DNA from: JANXVY01 sp031365425
GTDB lineage: Bacteria; Pseudomonadota; Alphaproteobacteria; Rhizobiales; Hyphomicrobiaceae
NCBI GenBank assembly: GCA_031365425.1
Contig: JANLYB010000306.1
Location: 1 to 8,796 of the forward strand
Length of the DNA: 8,796 nucleotides
Direction: 5' to 3'
Below the pieces are notes generated by a model. It made no database searches and was not told where the DNA came from. It saw nothing but the letters and a program-made list of their open reading frames with translations. Positions 1-5,118 of this stretch are shown here, one piece after another. The position numbers were made by a program, and so were the translations under genes. Every line of letters starts with the position of its first letter. Position 1 is the stretch's first letter.

Positions 1-492
1 GTGTCCTCGATGTTTGAGCGCAATCGCGTCGATAATGCTTCCGTGATGACGGTCGCGGTGGAATTGACGCTGGACGATGGGTCGGTCGTCGCCGGTCGCG
101 CCGCGCTGCCCCAGTCGCGCGCTGTCCACAAGCTCCTCGATGGCCCGGATGCGTTCATCTATATCGACCAGTTCGCCGGGGAGAGTGCCTTTATTCCGAA
201 GGCGTCGATCAAGGCTTTGAAGCTTGTGATGCCGGCGCGGCTCCAGACGCTGCACCTGGCAGTCACCGATGCGGCCTCGTTCGATCCACACAAGGTGCTC
301 GGCATCGCCAAGGATGCAACCTGGGACGAGGTACGGGCCGCCTATCACAGCCTGACAAAGCTGTATCATCCCGATGTTTTTGCAGCCGTTGCCTTGCCGC
401 CGGAAGTTGCGCGCTATCTCGATAGCCGCACCAAACAGATCAACGCGGCGTTCCGCCTCTTAAAGTCGCCGCGTGCATCGACCGCCCCTTAG
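1..492 (+). CDS. J-domain (DnaJ-like) protein with extra N-terminal domain
   Basis: Predicted cytoplasmic co-chaperone-like protein of 163 residues. The C-terminal part, about residues 94-155, reads as a J domain: a helix I segment around FDPHKVLGI, a helix II segment ending in YHSLTKLYHPD, and the diagnostic HPD tripeptide at residues 123-125, which in this family stimulates DnaK ATPase activity. A later helix contains KQINAAFRLL, the usual end of a J domain. There is no Gly/Phe region, zinc-finger repeat or substrate-binding domain, so this is not DnaJ itself. The first 80 residues form a separate small domain, probably beta-rich, whose role I do not know. The listed start is the GTG at base 1; the ATG at base 10 is equally possible, and a start upstream of the window cannot be excluded. 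The gene ends tail to tail with the LysR gene. Confidence 0.85.
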   Translation: MSSMFERNRVDNASVMTVAVELTLDDGSVVAGRAALPQSRAVHKLLDGPDAFIYIDQFAGESAFIPKASIKALKLVMPARLQTLHLAVTDAASFDPHKVLGIAKDATWDEVRAAYHSLTKLYHPDVFAAVALPPEVARYLDSRTKQINAAFRLLKSPRASTAP

Positions 493-1352
493 TTAGCGGA
501 TTGCTTGCTGACCTTGGCGGCTTCCTGCCTCAGTCCGTCGAGGATCGGCCCGTAGGCATCCTCGTCGCGCGCTTCGGGATAAATCATGTAGACCGGATAG
601 ACGAAGCGCCGGGTCCGCTTGGGCTCGCGCAACCGGCCGCGTGCCAGATGCGCCTTCACCATCCGGCGCGGGAAGTAGGCTGAGGCCTCGTTGGCAAGCA
701 GGTAGTCCAACCCTAACGCGCCCAAGTCGAGGTTGAGGGCCGGGTTGGTCATCTCGGGGTAGGCCGCAGCGTGGTCAAGCTGGAAGTCGATGCCCCAGTC
801 GATGAATACATAGTCCTGGCCTGTGCGCCGGCTCTGCGCCTTGGCGCTGGTGACGAGCACGAACTCCTCGTCAAACAGATGCTCGATGGTGAACCCCGGA
901 AGCTGCACGGGTCGGTAGAGCACGGCCAAGTCGAGCGTGCCTTCGACCAGGCGCTGGGTGTGGGTCACCGACAGCCCGCCGGTGCCGGACACGGCAATGT
1001 CGGGAATATTAGCCCGCAGCCAAGAGACCCATCGCAGGAGGAAGCCCTCCCACAGCACGTTGGGGGCACCCACAGACAGATGGTCTCGATGCTTGCCCGA
1101 CAAGCCGACCTCAAGCTGGGCATGCCGCCAGAGCCGGACGAGAGCGAGCGCATGCTTGCGGAACTGTTCGCCAGCTCCAGTCAGCTCCGCACCCAACCGC
1201 GAGCGCTCAAACAGCGGCCGCCCGAGCAGCTCCTCAAGCCCCTTGATCCGGGCTGAAACGGTCGATTGGGTGAGGTTCATCTTCCGCGCGGAATCGATAA
1301 ACGATCCGGTTTCGGCGACCATGAGGAAGGTGCGGGCGAGGTTAACATCCAT
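489..1352 (-). CDS. LysR-family transcriptional regulator
   Basis: DNA-binding regulator of 287 residues, near the usual LysR length of about 300. Residues 1-60 form the family's winged helix-turn-helix: LARTFLMVAETGSF, then SARKMNLTQSTVSARIKGLE as the recognition region, then LLGRPLFERS. The remainder is a periplasmic-binding-protein-like effector domain that starts near residue 90. The ligand and target genes cannot be read from the sequence. The start used is the ATG at 1352, giving MDVNLARTF, the usual distance before the helix-turn-helix; a GTG at 1364 would add four residues. Neither start has a strong ribosome-binding site. Its TAA stop overlaps the TAG stop of the J-domain gene. A palindrome about 150 bases upstream (1504-1524) fits a LysR-type binding box and may be its operator, although LysR regulators often control a divergent gene as well. 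Confidence 0.93.
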   Translation of the reverse strand: MDVNLARTFLMVAETGSFIDSARKMNLTQSTVSARIKGLEELLGRPLFERSRLGAELTGAGEQFRKHALALVRLWRHAQLEVGLSGKHRDHLSVGAPNVLWEGFLLRWVSWLRANIPDIAVSGTGGLSVTHTQRLVEGTLDLAVLYRPVQLPGFTIEHLFDEEFVLVTSAKAQSRRTGQDYVFIDWGIDFQLDHAAAYPEMTNPALNLDLGALGLDYLLANEASAYFPRRMVKAHLARGRLREPKRTRRFVYPVYMIYPEARDEDAYGPILDGLRQEAAKVSKQSAN

Positions 1353-1455
1353 GACGGGATCCACGCTGATTGAGGTTGCGATGAGCGGCTGACCGAGACC
1401 GGCCGGCGGACGGCTGACACCGACCGCAACGACCGCTGGCCGAGCGCCGGACTCA

Positions 1456-1487
1456 AAAAGTTTGACCTTCTGGAGGTCGAACCTTTT
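1456..1487. repeat. 13-bp inverted repeat flanked by A and T runs
   Basis: GACCT at 1464-1468 pairs with AGGTC at 1474-1478 around the loop TCTGG. The stem continues through one G-U wobble and two A-T pairs, a G-C pair, a bulged C at 1483, and four A-T pairs to the T run at 1484-1487. Because it has As on one side and Ts on the other, it could act as a factor-independent terminator in either direction. No gene is seen ending just before it on either strand, so it may instead be a regulatory or insulating structure. Confidence 0.5.
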
Positions 1488-1503
1488 GCAGGAGACTATG
1501 AGA

Positions 1504-1524
1504 CCTATCGAAAATTTCGATAGG
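1504..1524. promoter_or_regulatory. 21-bp near-perfect palindrome, candidate LysR-type binding site
   Basis: The arms CCTATCGAAA and TTTCGATAGG are exact reverse complements separated by a single A. The core contains ATC-N9-GAT (and T-N11-A), the geometry described for LysR-type regulators such as NodD on nod boxes. It lies between the leftward LysR gene and the rightward lysine-rich mini-gene, about 150 bases from each start. That is a suitable position for autoregulation or for control of the divergent pair. The palindrome is read directly; assigning it to this LysR protein is inference. Confidence 0.5.
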
Positions 1525-1624
1525 GGTCACCGGAAAAATCCGTTTGTGGGCGTTGTTGATTCCAAACATAGTCGCATCAACCGACGGCGAGTCGGCCAAG
1601 TGAGAGTGAACCACGTCGCCATCA

Positions 1625-1656
1625 AGGCGCTCAACAGTCGCCGCGAGGCGCTCAAC
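1625..1656 (+). repeat. 11-bp direct repeat phased at 21 bp
   Basis: AGGCGCTCAAC occurs at 1625-1635 and again at 1646-1656. The 21-base period is two helical turns, so a protein could contact both copies on the same face. The second copy ends just before the ribosome-binding site of the lysine-rich mini-gene (AAGGA at 1659-1663). It could be an operator, part of an RNA leader, or a chance duplication. Confidence 0.35.
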
Positions 1657-1672
1657 CGAAGGAACTACGATC

Positions 1673-1798
1673 ATGAAGGCTCCCGCAAAGAAGCCCGCCG
1701 CTGCCGCCAAGAAGCCCGCTGCCAAGGCTCCCGCCAAGGCTGCCGCTAAGGCCCCCGCGAAAGCTGCCGCCAAGAAGCCGGCTGCAAAGAAGAAGTAA
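1673..1798 (+). CDS. Lysine/alanine/proline-rich histone H1-like mini-protein (41 aa)
   Basis: A 41-residue ORF that standard length cut-offs would miss. After the initiator Met it contains only Ala (20), Lys (14) and Pro (6), arranged as degenerate KKPAA and KAPAKAAA units and ending in KKK. This is the composition of eukaryotic histone H1 tails and of bacterial H1-like basic proteins and AlgP-type C-terminal repeats, which bind DNA or other polyanions without sequence specificity. A good ribosome-binding site, AAGGA at 1659-1663, lies nine bases before the ATG. Alternating synonymous codons (AAG with one AAA; GCC, GCT, GCA and GCG) argue against a simple DNA microsatellite. The exported acidic protein begins 30 bases after its TAA, so the two are probably co-transcribed. 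Nucleoid or RNA binding is inferred from composition only. Confidence 0.7.
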   Translation: MKAPAKKPAAAAKKPAAKAPAKAAAKAPAKAAAKKPAAKKK

Positions 1799-1828
1799 TC
1801 AGACCTACTTTGGGAGCTTAGCTTTGCC

Positions 1829-2191
1829 ATGCGTCTCGGGTTTGGTTTGGTTCTGTTCGTCGCCGTTGCAAGTTCCGTTTCAGCCTACGCTGCCTCGGTC
1901 ACTAACAAGGATGACAAGGAACACAGGCTGACCATCCTGGAGGGCGATGCCAAGCAAGAGCTTCAGTTAAAGCCCAATGGCGTACTCGAAGGTGTCTGCC
2001 TCAAAGGCTGCACCATCCGGCTAGGAAGCAGCGAAGACGACGAATACGTCCTCGAAGGTCCCGAAGTCATTTCAATCGAGGACAGTAAACTCTACGACGA
2101 CGCACCGGACGCAAAGTCAGAGACGGCGCCAGGCATCACTGCCCGGCCTCCCCCGGCTCAAGCTGAAACGCCCGCAACGCCGCCGAAGTAG
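1829..2191 (+). CDS. Small exported acidic protein of unknown function
   Basis: A 120-residue protein that I cannot assign to a named family. Residues 1-21 form a clear Sec signal peptide: an Arg near the start, a hydrophobic core (GLVLFVAVASS) and an AYA cleavage site before ASV. The mature part, about 99 residues, is rich in Asp and Glu. It looks like a small beta-structured domain up to about residue 88 (HRLTILEG, QELQLKPNG, EDDEYVLEGPEVISIED), followed by a Pro/Ala-rich tail. Two cysteines, 57 and 61 in the CLKGC segment, could form a disulfide in the periplasm or bind a metal. GGGAG at 1812-1816 precedes the ATG at 1829. It follows the lysine-rich mini-gene by 30 bases and ends just before a strong terminator, so the two probably share a transcript. 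Confidence 0.8.
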   Translation: MRLGFGLVLFVAVASSVSAYAASVTNKDDKEHRLTILEGDAKQELQLKPNGVLEGVCLKGCTIRLGSSEDDEYVLEGPEVISIEDSKLYDDAPDAKSETAPGITARPPPAQAETPATPPK

Positions 2192-2215
2192 GACCCATTT
2201 AGGCTAAGGCACGAG

Positions 2216-2248
2216 AGCCCGGCACCTGCAAAGGTGACCGGGCTTTTT
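2216..2248 (+). terminator. Rho-independent terminator after the exported acidic protein gene
   Basis: AGCCCGG at 2216-2222 pairs with CCGGGCT at 2238-2244. CACCT pairs with AGGTG inside it around the loop GCAA, with one bulged A. Five Ts (2244-2248) close the structure. It lies 24 bases after the stop codon and ends 11 bases before the convergent lipB stop, so it separates the two units. Confidence 0.92.
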
Positions 2249-2259
2249 ATACTCGATCA

Positions 2260-2976
2260 TTACGCTTCTGGTGCGCGGCCCGTCGCCTCCGGCGCGTCGA
2301 CCAGCCTTACGTCAAACACCGTCTCGAAGGCCGTCCGCAGAGCCGCATCGACCTCAGCCATGCTGGGCGGCCTGCCAAGGGCCGCCAGACTGGTGACACC
2401 ATATTGGGAAATTCCGCACGGAACGATGCCTGAGAAATGCGTGAGATCGGGCGACACGTTGAGCGCCACGCCGTGATAACTGACCCCCCGGCTGACCCGC
2501 ACGCCGAGCGCTGCAATCTTATCCTCAACCATGTTGCCGCTGGAATCGCGATGCGCGACCCAAACGCCGACGCGATCCGCTCGCACGTCTCCCGCCACGC
2601 CGAACACCGCGAGCGTCTCGATCAGCCAGCGTTCGAGCCGGTGAACATAGGCCCGGACATCCCCGCCGCGCGCCTTCAGATCGAGCATGACATAGCCGAC
2701 CCTCTGCCCTGGCCCATGATAGGTGTACTGCCCGCCGCGCCCCGTCGTGTGGACCGGGAAGCGCTCAGGGTCAACCAGATCAGCCGGATCGGCACTCGTG
2801 CCGGCCGTGTAAAGCGCTGGATGCTCGAGCAGCCAGACCAGTTCGCGCGTTTGTCCACAGGAGATTAGTCGCGCACGCTCCTCCATGAACGCCACCGCCG
2901 GCGCATATTCGACCGGCTCGTGACTGACGATCCAGTCAACGCAACCTTTCTTTGAAATGCTGGTAAGCTCGCTCAT
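2260..2976 (-). CDS. lipB: Octanoyl-[acyl-carrier-protein]:protein N-octanoyltransferase LipB
   Basis: Transfers the octanoyl group from octanoyl-ACP to lysines of lipoyl domains (pyruvate and 2-oxoglutarate dehydrogenase E2, glycine cleavage H protein), the first step of lipoate synthesis, in the cytoplasm. LipB signatures are intact: RGGQYTYHGPGQ at residues 80-91 for substrate binding, the catalytic Lys153 in DKIAALGVR, the SYHGVALNV segment at 166-174, and the catalytic Cys187 in GIVPCGI. The start used is the ATG at 2976, giving 238 residues, a normal LipB length. The frame stays open upstream to 3087, but those 37 residues do not resemble LipB. No strong ribosome-binding site precedes the ATG. 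The gene stands alone: lipA is not adjacent, the tRNA-Leu lies behind it on the other strand, and a shared terminator region separates it from the preceding unit. Confidence 0.96.
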   Translation of the reverse strand: MSELTSISKKGCVDWIVSHEPVEYAPAVAFMEERARLISCGQTRELVWLLEHPALYTAGTSADPADLVDPERFPVHTTGRGGQYTYHGPGQRVGYVMLDLKARGGDVRAYVHRLERWLIETLAVFGVAGDVRADRVGVWVAHRDSSGNMVEDKIAALGVRVSRGVSYHGVALNVSPDLTHFSGIVPCGISQYGVTSLAALGRPPSMAEVDAALRTAFETVFDVRLVDAPEATGRAPEA

Positions 2977-3111
2977 GTTGCCCGCGTATTTTCGCCACGT
3001 CCCATTACACCTATCCCTACCCGAAAACGCGCACCTTGGCGCTTGCGTTCGCAGTCTGGCTCTGTTACTTCGCACCTCTCCAACCACGAGGTCCCTTGCT
3101 TCGTGCGGTTC

Positions 3112-3196
3112 GCGGTCATGGCGGAATTGGTAGACGCACTACCGTGAGGTGGTAGCGGGGAAACCCGTGGAGGTTCGAGTCCTCTTGACCGCACCA
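3112..3196 (+). tRNA. tRNA-Leu (anticodon GAG)
   Basis: An 85-base tRNA with CCA encoded. The acceptor stem is GCGGTCA (3112-3118) with TGACCGC (3186-3192), followed by discriminator A and CCA. The anticodon stem CTACC/GGTAG encloses the loop GTGAGGT, so the anticodon is GAG, reading leucine codons CUC and CUU. The long class II variable arm (CGGG-AAA-CCCG) and the T arm GAGGTTCGAGTCCTC confirm a leucine tRNA. No intron is present. The upstream promoter could not be placed with confidence. Confidence 0.97.
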
Positions 3197-3213
3197 ACCG
3201 TTTTTCAACGGTT
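3196..3213 (+). other. Short hairpin abutting the tRNA 3' end
   Basis: AACCGTT at 3196-3202 pairs with AACGGTT at 3207-3213 around the loop TTTC. No T run follows, so it is not a standard terminator. It may mark the 3' end for tRNA processing or stabilise the trailer. This is suggested only by its position. Confidence 0.35.
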
Positions 3214-3361
3214 AACGCAACATCACTTTCCCCCGATCATCCTCGGTAGGCATAGCGGCCCTCGTTGGGTGCACAGGCCTCGGCTTGACGGGGCTCAAGG
3301 TGCGAGTAGTCCGGCCCTGTAATGCAACAGGCTCGCCGATCTTCAACGCAAGGGGCTTCAC

Positions 3362-3748
3362 ATGCGCGTCCTCGCACGAGCCGTGGCCCTCGCTGCGGCT
3401 TCTTTGACGATCTCGATCAGCGCCGTCGCTGTCGAAGACGTCTCACCTCAGGCGAGCCAACGCGAACGGGGCCGTGTGATTGCTCAAGCCCATTGCAGCG
3501 TCTGTCACGCCGTTGGCGAAAGCGATCCCAGCCCGGTGTGGGTTAATTCCAACACTCCGTTTCGCCGCCTTTTCGAGCGCTATCCCATCGCGATGCTGGA
3601 GGACGCAGCAACGACGGGCAGGATTTCCGGTCATGACGAGATGCCGGGCTTCGAGTTCCCAATGGAAGATATGGCAGCCCTGCTCGCCTATATCGATAGC
3701 CTCGCCCCCGGCAAGCCTGGCTACGTTAACAAGCCCGAAGCGAAATAA
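3362..3748 (+). CDS. Exported monoheme c-type cytochrome
   Basis: A 128-residue periplasmic electron carrier of the small class I cytochrome c type. Residues 1-23 are a Sec signal peptide ending in AVA. CSVCH at residues 45-49 supplies the two heme-attaching cysteines and the proximal His. Met94 in HDEMPGF is the probable distal ligand. A final helix (MEDMAALLAYIDSL) is typical of the fold. There is one heme motif only and no fused domain. AAGGGG at 3350-3355 is well spaced from the ATG at 3362. No oxidase, dehydrogenase or cytochrome-maturation gene is adjacent, so its redox partner cannot be read from context. The 165 bases between the tRNA and this gene contain TTGACG at 3285-3290 as a possible -35 element, without a good -10. 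A long hairpin follows the stop codon. Confidence 0.92.
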   Translation: MRVLARAVALAAASLTISISAVAVEDVSPQASQRERGRVIAQAHCSVCHAVGESDPSPVWVNSNTPFRRLFERYPIAMLEDAATTGRISGHDEMPGFEFPMEDMAALLAYIDSLAPGKPGYVNKPEAK

Positions 3749-3754
3749 CAGAAT

Positions 3755-3783
3755 GAGCGCAACGCTCTTGAAAGCGTGCGCTC
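3755..3783. terminator. Long hairpin between the convergent cytochrome and deacetylase genes
   Basis: GAGCGC at 3755-3760 pairs with GCGCTC at 3778-3783, and ACGCT at 3762-3766 pairs with AGCGT at 3773-3777, with one bulged A and a six-base loop. It begins seven bases after the cytochrome stop. Neither strand has a proper T run, so factor-independent termination is uncertain. It may work as a bidirectional stop or mRNA-end stabiliser between the convergent genes. Confidence 0.5.
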
Positions 3784-3789
3784 CGCCCT

Positions 3790-3812
3790 ATCGTTAATAA
3801 CGATGCGTCGTT
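3790..3812. repeat. Two overlapping, mutually exclusive inverted repeats
   Basis: ATCGTTA at 3790-3796 and TAACGAT at 3798-3804 form a 15-bp palindrome with a single central A. AACGA at 3799-3803 can alternatively pair with TCGTT at 3808-3812 around TGCG. On the minus strand this second hairpin directly follows the deacetylase stop at 3815. A weak terminator role is possible; no T run is present. Confidence 0.35.
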
Positions 3813-3814
3813 GA

Positions 3815-4867
3815 TTACTTGTTGGGAACGACGACCGTCGTGCCCCATTCCCCGGCGGGTTCGGACCGCGCAGTCCAGCCACGAACGGCCGTTTTCGAAG
3901 AGGCGACCTTCGTTGAAGCGGGCTTGCCGTCGGGACGCGGACGCGCAGCCGGCGCGATCTCGGTCACGGACAGTTTCTCTCCGGCCATATCGCCTGGCTT
4001 CACAAGTCCATAGAAAGGCACGAGAGTTGAAGCCGCTGCAGCCTTCTGCGACTTGGCGAGGATCGGCGCTAGCTTAGCGGCTTGATCGGCCATCGGCTCG
4101 ACGGCACCCTTTGCACGCATGTGGACGACCTTGTACCCGCGTGCCTGAAGCTCCGCCAGGAACCGCGGCAGCATGCGAGCGGTCGCAGGCTTGATGTCGT
4201 GAAAGAGAACGATCCCGCCTTTGTGCACTTCGAGTTCCTTGAGCACGCCAGCCAGCAGCCTGTCGGGGTCGGAAATGTAGCTATCGTTGGAGACGGTATC
4301 GACGGTAAACGACGCAATCCCGCGGGCTTGCAGATGTTTCAGCATCGGGCCGCTATCGCTCAACCCCGGAAAGCGGAAGAACGGCGCGACCGGCTGCCCG
4401 GCGGCCATCGTGACCGCGGCATGCCCCTTTTCGATCTCCTCGGTGGCCTTCTCAAGCGACAGGCGCTTGAGGTTAAGCGGATGGGACCACGTATGCGATC
4501 CGATCGTATGGCCGCGCTCGATGATGTTCTTGACCGTAGAGGGATAGGCGAGCGCCATCCGCCCAACCGAAAAGAACGTCGCCTTGGTGCAGTACCGGTC
4601 AAGCGTGTCGAGGATCGAGCGCGTCACCGTGGGCATCGGGCCGTCGTCAAACGTCAGCACGACTTCCTTGGGCTCAAGAAACCGCTGCTCGCGGCTCTGG
4701 GTCGAAATCGACCCGAATAGCGCGCCCGTCGATGTGTCGATCTCAACGATGCGCGACACGCCGAGCGCCTGACCAGCAGTGGCGCAAGCCTGCAGCCCGT
4801 TCGCGTGAGCTATGCTGGCCGAGCCGATCAAAGCAAGCGCACTGGCCAATCCATTGATTAATCGCAT
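3815..4867 (-). CDS. Exported polysaccharide deacetylase, NodB/CE4 family (paralog 1)
   Basis: A 350-residue secreted metal-dependent de-N-acetylase, predicted to remove acetyl groups from N-acetylhexosamine polymers such as peptidoglycan or an exopolysaccharide. Residues 1-22 are a signal peptide (cleavage after AHA). The NodB domain spans about 66-245. Motif 1 is TFDDG at 72-76 (catalytic base and metal Asp). Motif 2 is SHTWSH at 124-129, with metal ligands His125 and His129. Motif 3 is RFPG at 165-168, and motif 5 is LFHD at 221-224 with the catalytic His. Motif 4 lacks the classical DxxDW tryptophan and reads VDTVSND. A tail of about 100 residues, rich in Ala, Pro and Lys and likely flexible, follows. 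AGGG at 4876-4879 is the ribosome-binding site. TATAGT at 4897-4902 (minus strand) could be a -10 box but lacks a -35 match. It is clearly homologous to the next gene; the substrate is unknown. Confidence 0.92.
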   Translation of the reverse strand: MRLINGLASALALIGSASIAHANGLQACATAGQALGVSRIVEIDTSTGALFGSISTQSREQRFLEPKEVVLTFDDGPMPTVTRSILDTLDRYCTKATFFSVGRMALAYPSTVKNIIERGHTIGSHTWSHPLNLKRLSLEKATEEIEKGHAAVTMAAGQPVAPFFRFPGLSDSGPMLKHLQARGIASFTVDTVSNDSYISDPDRLLAGVLKELEVHKGGIVLFHDIKPATARMLPRFLAELQARGYKVVHMRAKGAVEPMADQAAKLAPILAKSQKAAAASTLVPFYGLVKPGDMAGEKLSVTEIAPAARPRPDGKPASTKVASSKTAVRGWTARSEPAGEWGTTVVVPNK

Positions 4868-5096
4868 CTGTACAGCCCTGAATCGAAGACTGCCAGACTA
4901 TACCCCAGTCCGGCTGGTTGCCGTAGACGCTTACGTAAAAAATGAAACAAATCACTAAGTTGTGCTAAGCCTGCGATTGCAGGTGAAGCAGGTAGCCCAG
5001 CCTACCGCAGCCGCAGTAGCGGTGATTCGGGCGACGCGCTCAAGGCGAACTCGTGGCCGAGAAAGGGCGATTGCCGGTATTTATCGGTTAGCTGAG

Positions 5097-5115
5097 AAAA
5101 ATCCGCCTTCAGGCG
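5097..5115 (-). terminator. Weak terminator after the second deacetylase gene
   Basis: On the minus strand CGCC and GGCG (5104-5107 with 5112-5115) form a short stem with the loop TGAA, followed by GGA and then five Ts (5101-5097). It begins three bases after the TGA stop. The four-base stem is short, so termination may be partial, allowing read-through into paralog 1. Confidence 0.4.
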
Positions 5116-5118
5116 CCA

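Larger units (their letters stand above)
1353..1672. other. 320-base intergenic region with several repeats
   Basis: No convincing gene lies between the LysR start and the lysine-rich mini-gene. ORFs that cross this stretch are antisense to, or out of frame with, the mini-gene. It holds a 13-bp hairpin (1456-1487), a 21-bp palindrome (1504-1524) and a direct repeat phased at 21 bp (1625-1656). TTGACC at 1462-1467 resembles a -35 box, but I find no matching -10 element at normal spacing. The promoters of both flanking genes are presumably here but cannot be placed with confidence. Confidence 0.6.

Noticed and set aside
771..1256. Plus-strand ORF of 161 residues inside the LysR gene
   Set aside because: Antisense of a complete LysR protein with a clear helix-turn-helix. 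Long opposite-strand frames are expected at this GC content.
1462..1749. Plus-strand ORF of 95 residues that overlaps the mini-gene in another frame
   Set aside because: It begins with TTG without a ribosome-binding site, runs through the hairpin and palindrome, and ends in an Arg/Gln-rich frame shadow of the Ala-Lys-Pro repeats.
1453..1830. Minus-strand ORF of 125 residues with Ala/Gly/Phe-rich hydrophobic stretches that mimic membrane segments
   Set aside because: It is the antisense of the lysine-rich mini-gene: AAG and GCC repeats read backwards give Leu/Phe and Gly/Ala. The plus-strand frame has the ribosome-binding site and fits a known compositional class.
2977..3087. Upstream extension of lipB by 37 residues
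   Set aside because: The extra residues do not resemble LipB. The ATG at 2976 gives a normal family length of 238.
2973..3197. Minus-strand ORF of 74 residues covering the tRNA
   Set aside because: Its first part is the antisense translation of tRNA-Leu, a common artefact, and the rest is the upstream region of lipB.
4082..4720. Plus-strand ORF of 212 residues inside the first deacetylase gene
   Set aside because: It is the antisense of the NodB domain, rich in Arg, His and Asp with no recognisable fold. The minus frame has all the catalytic motifs.
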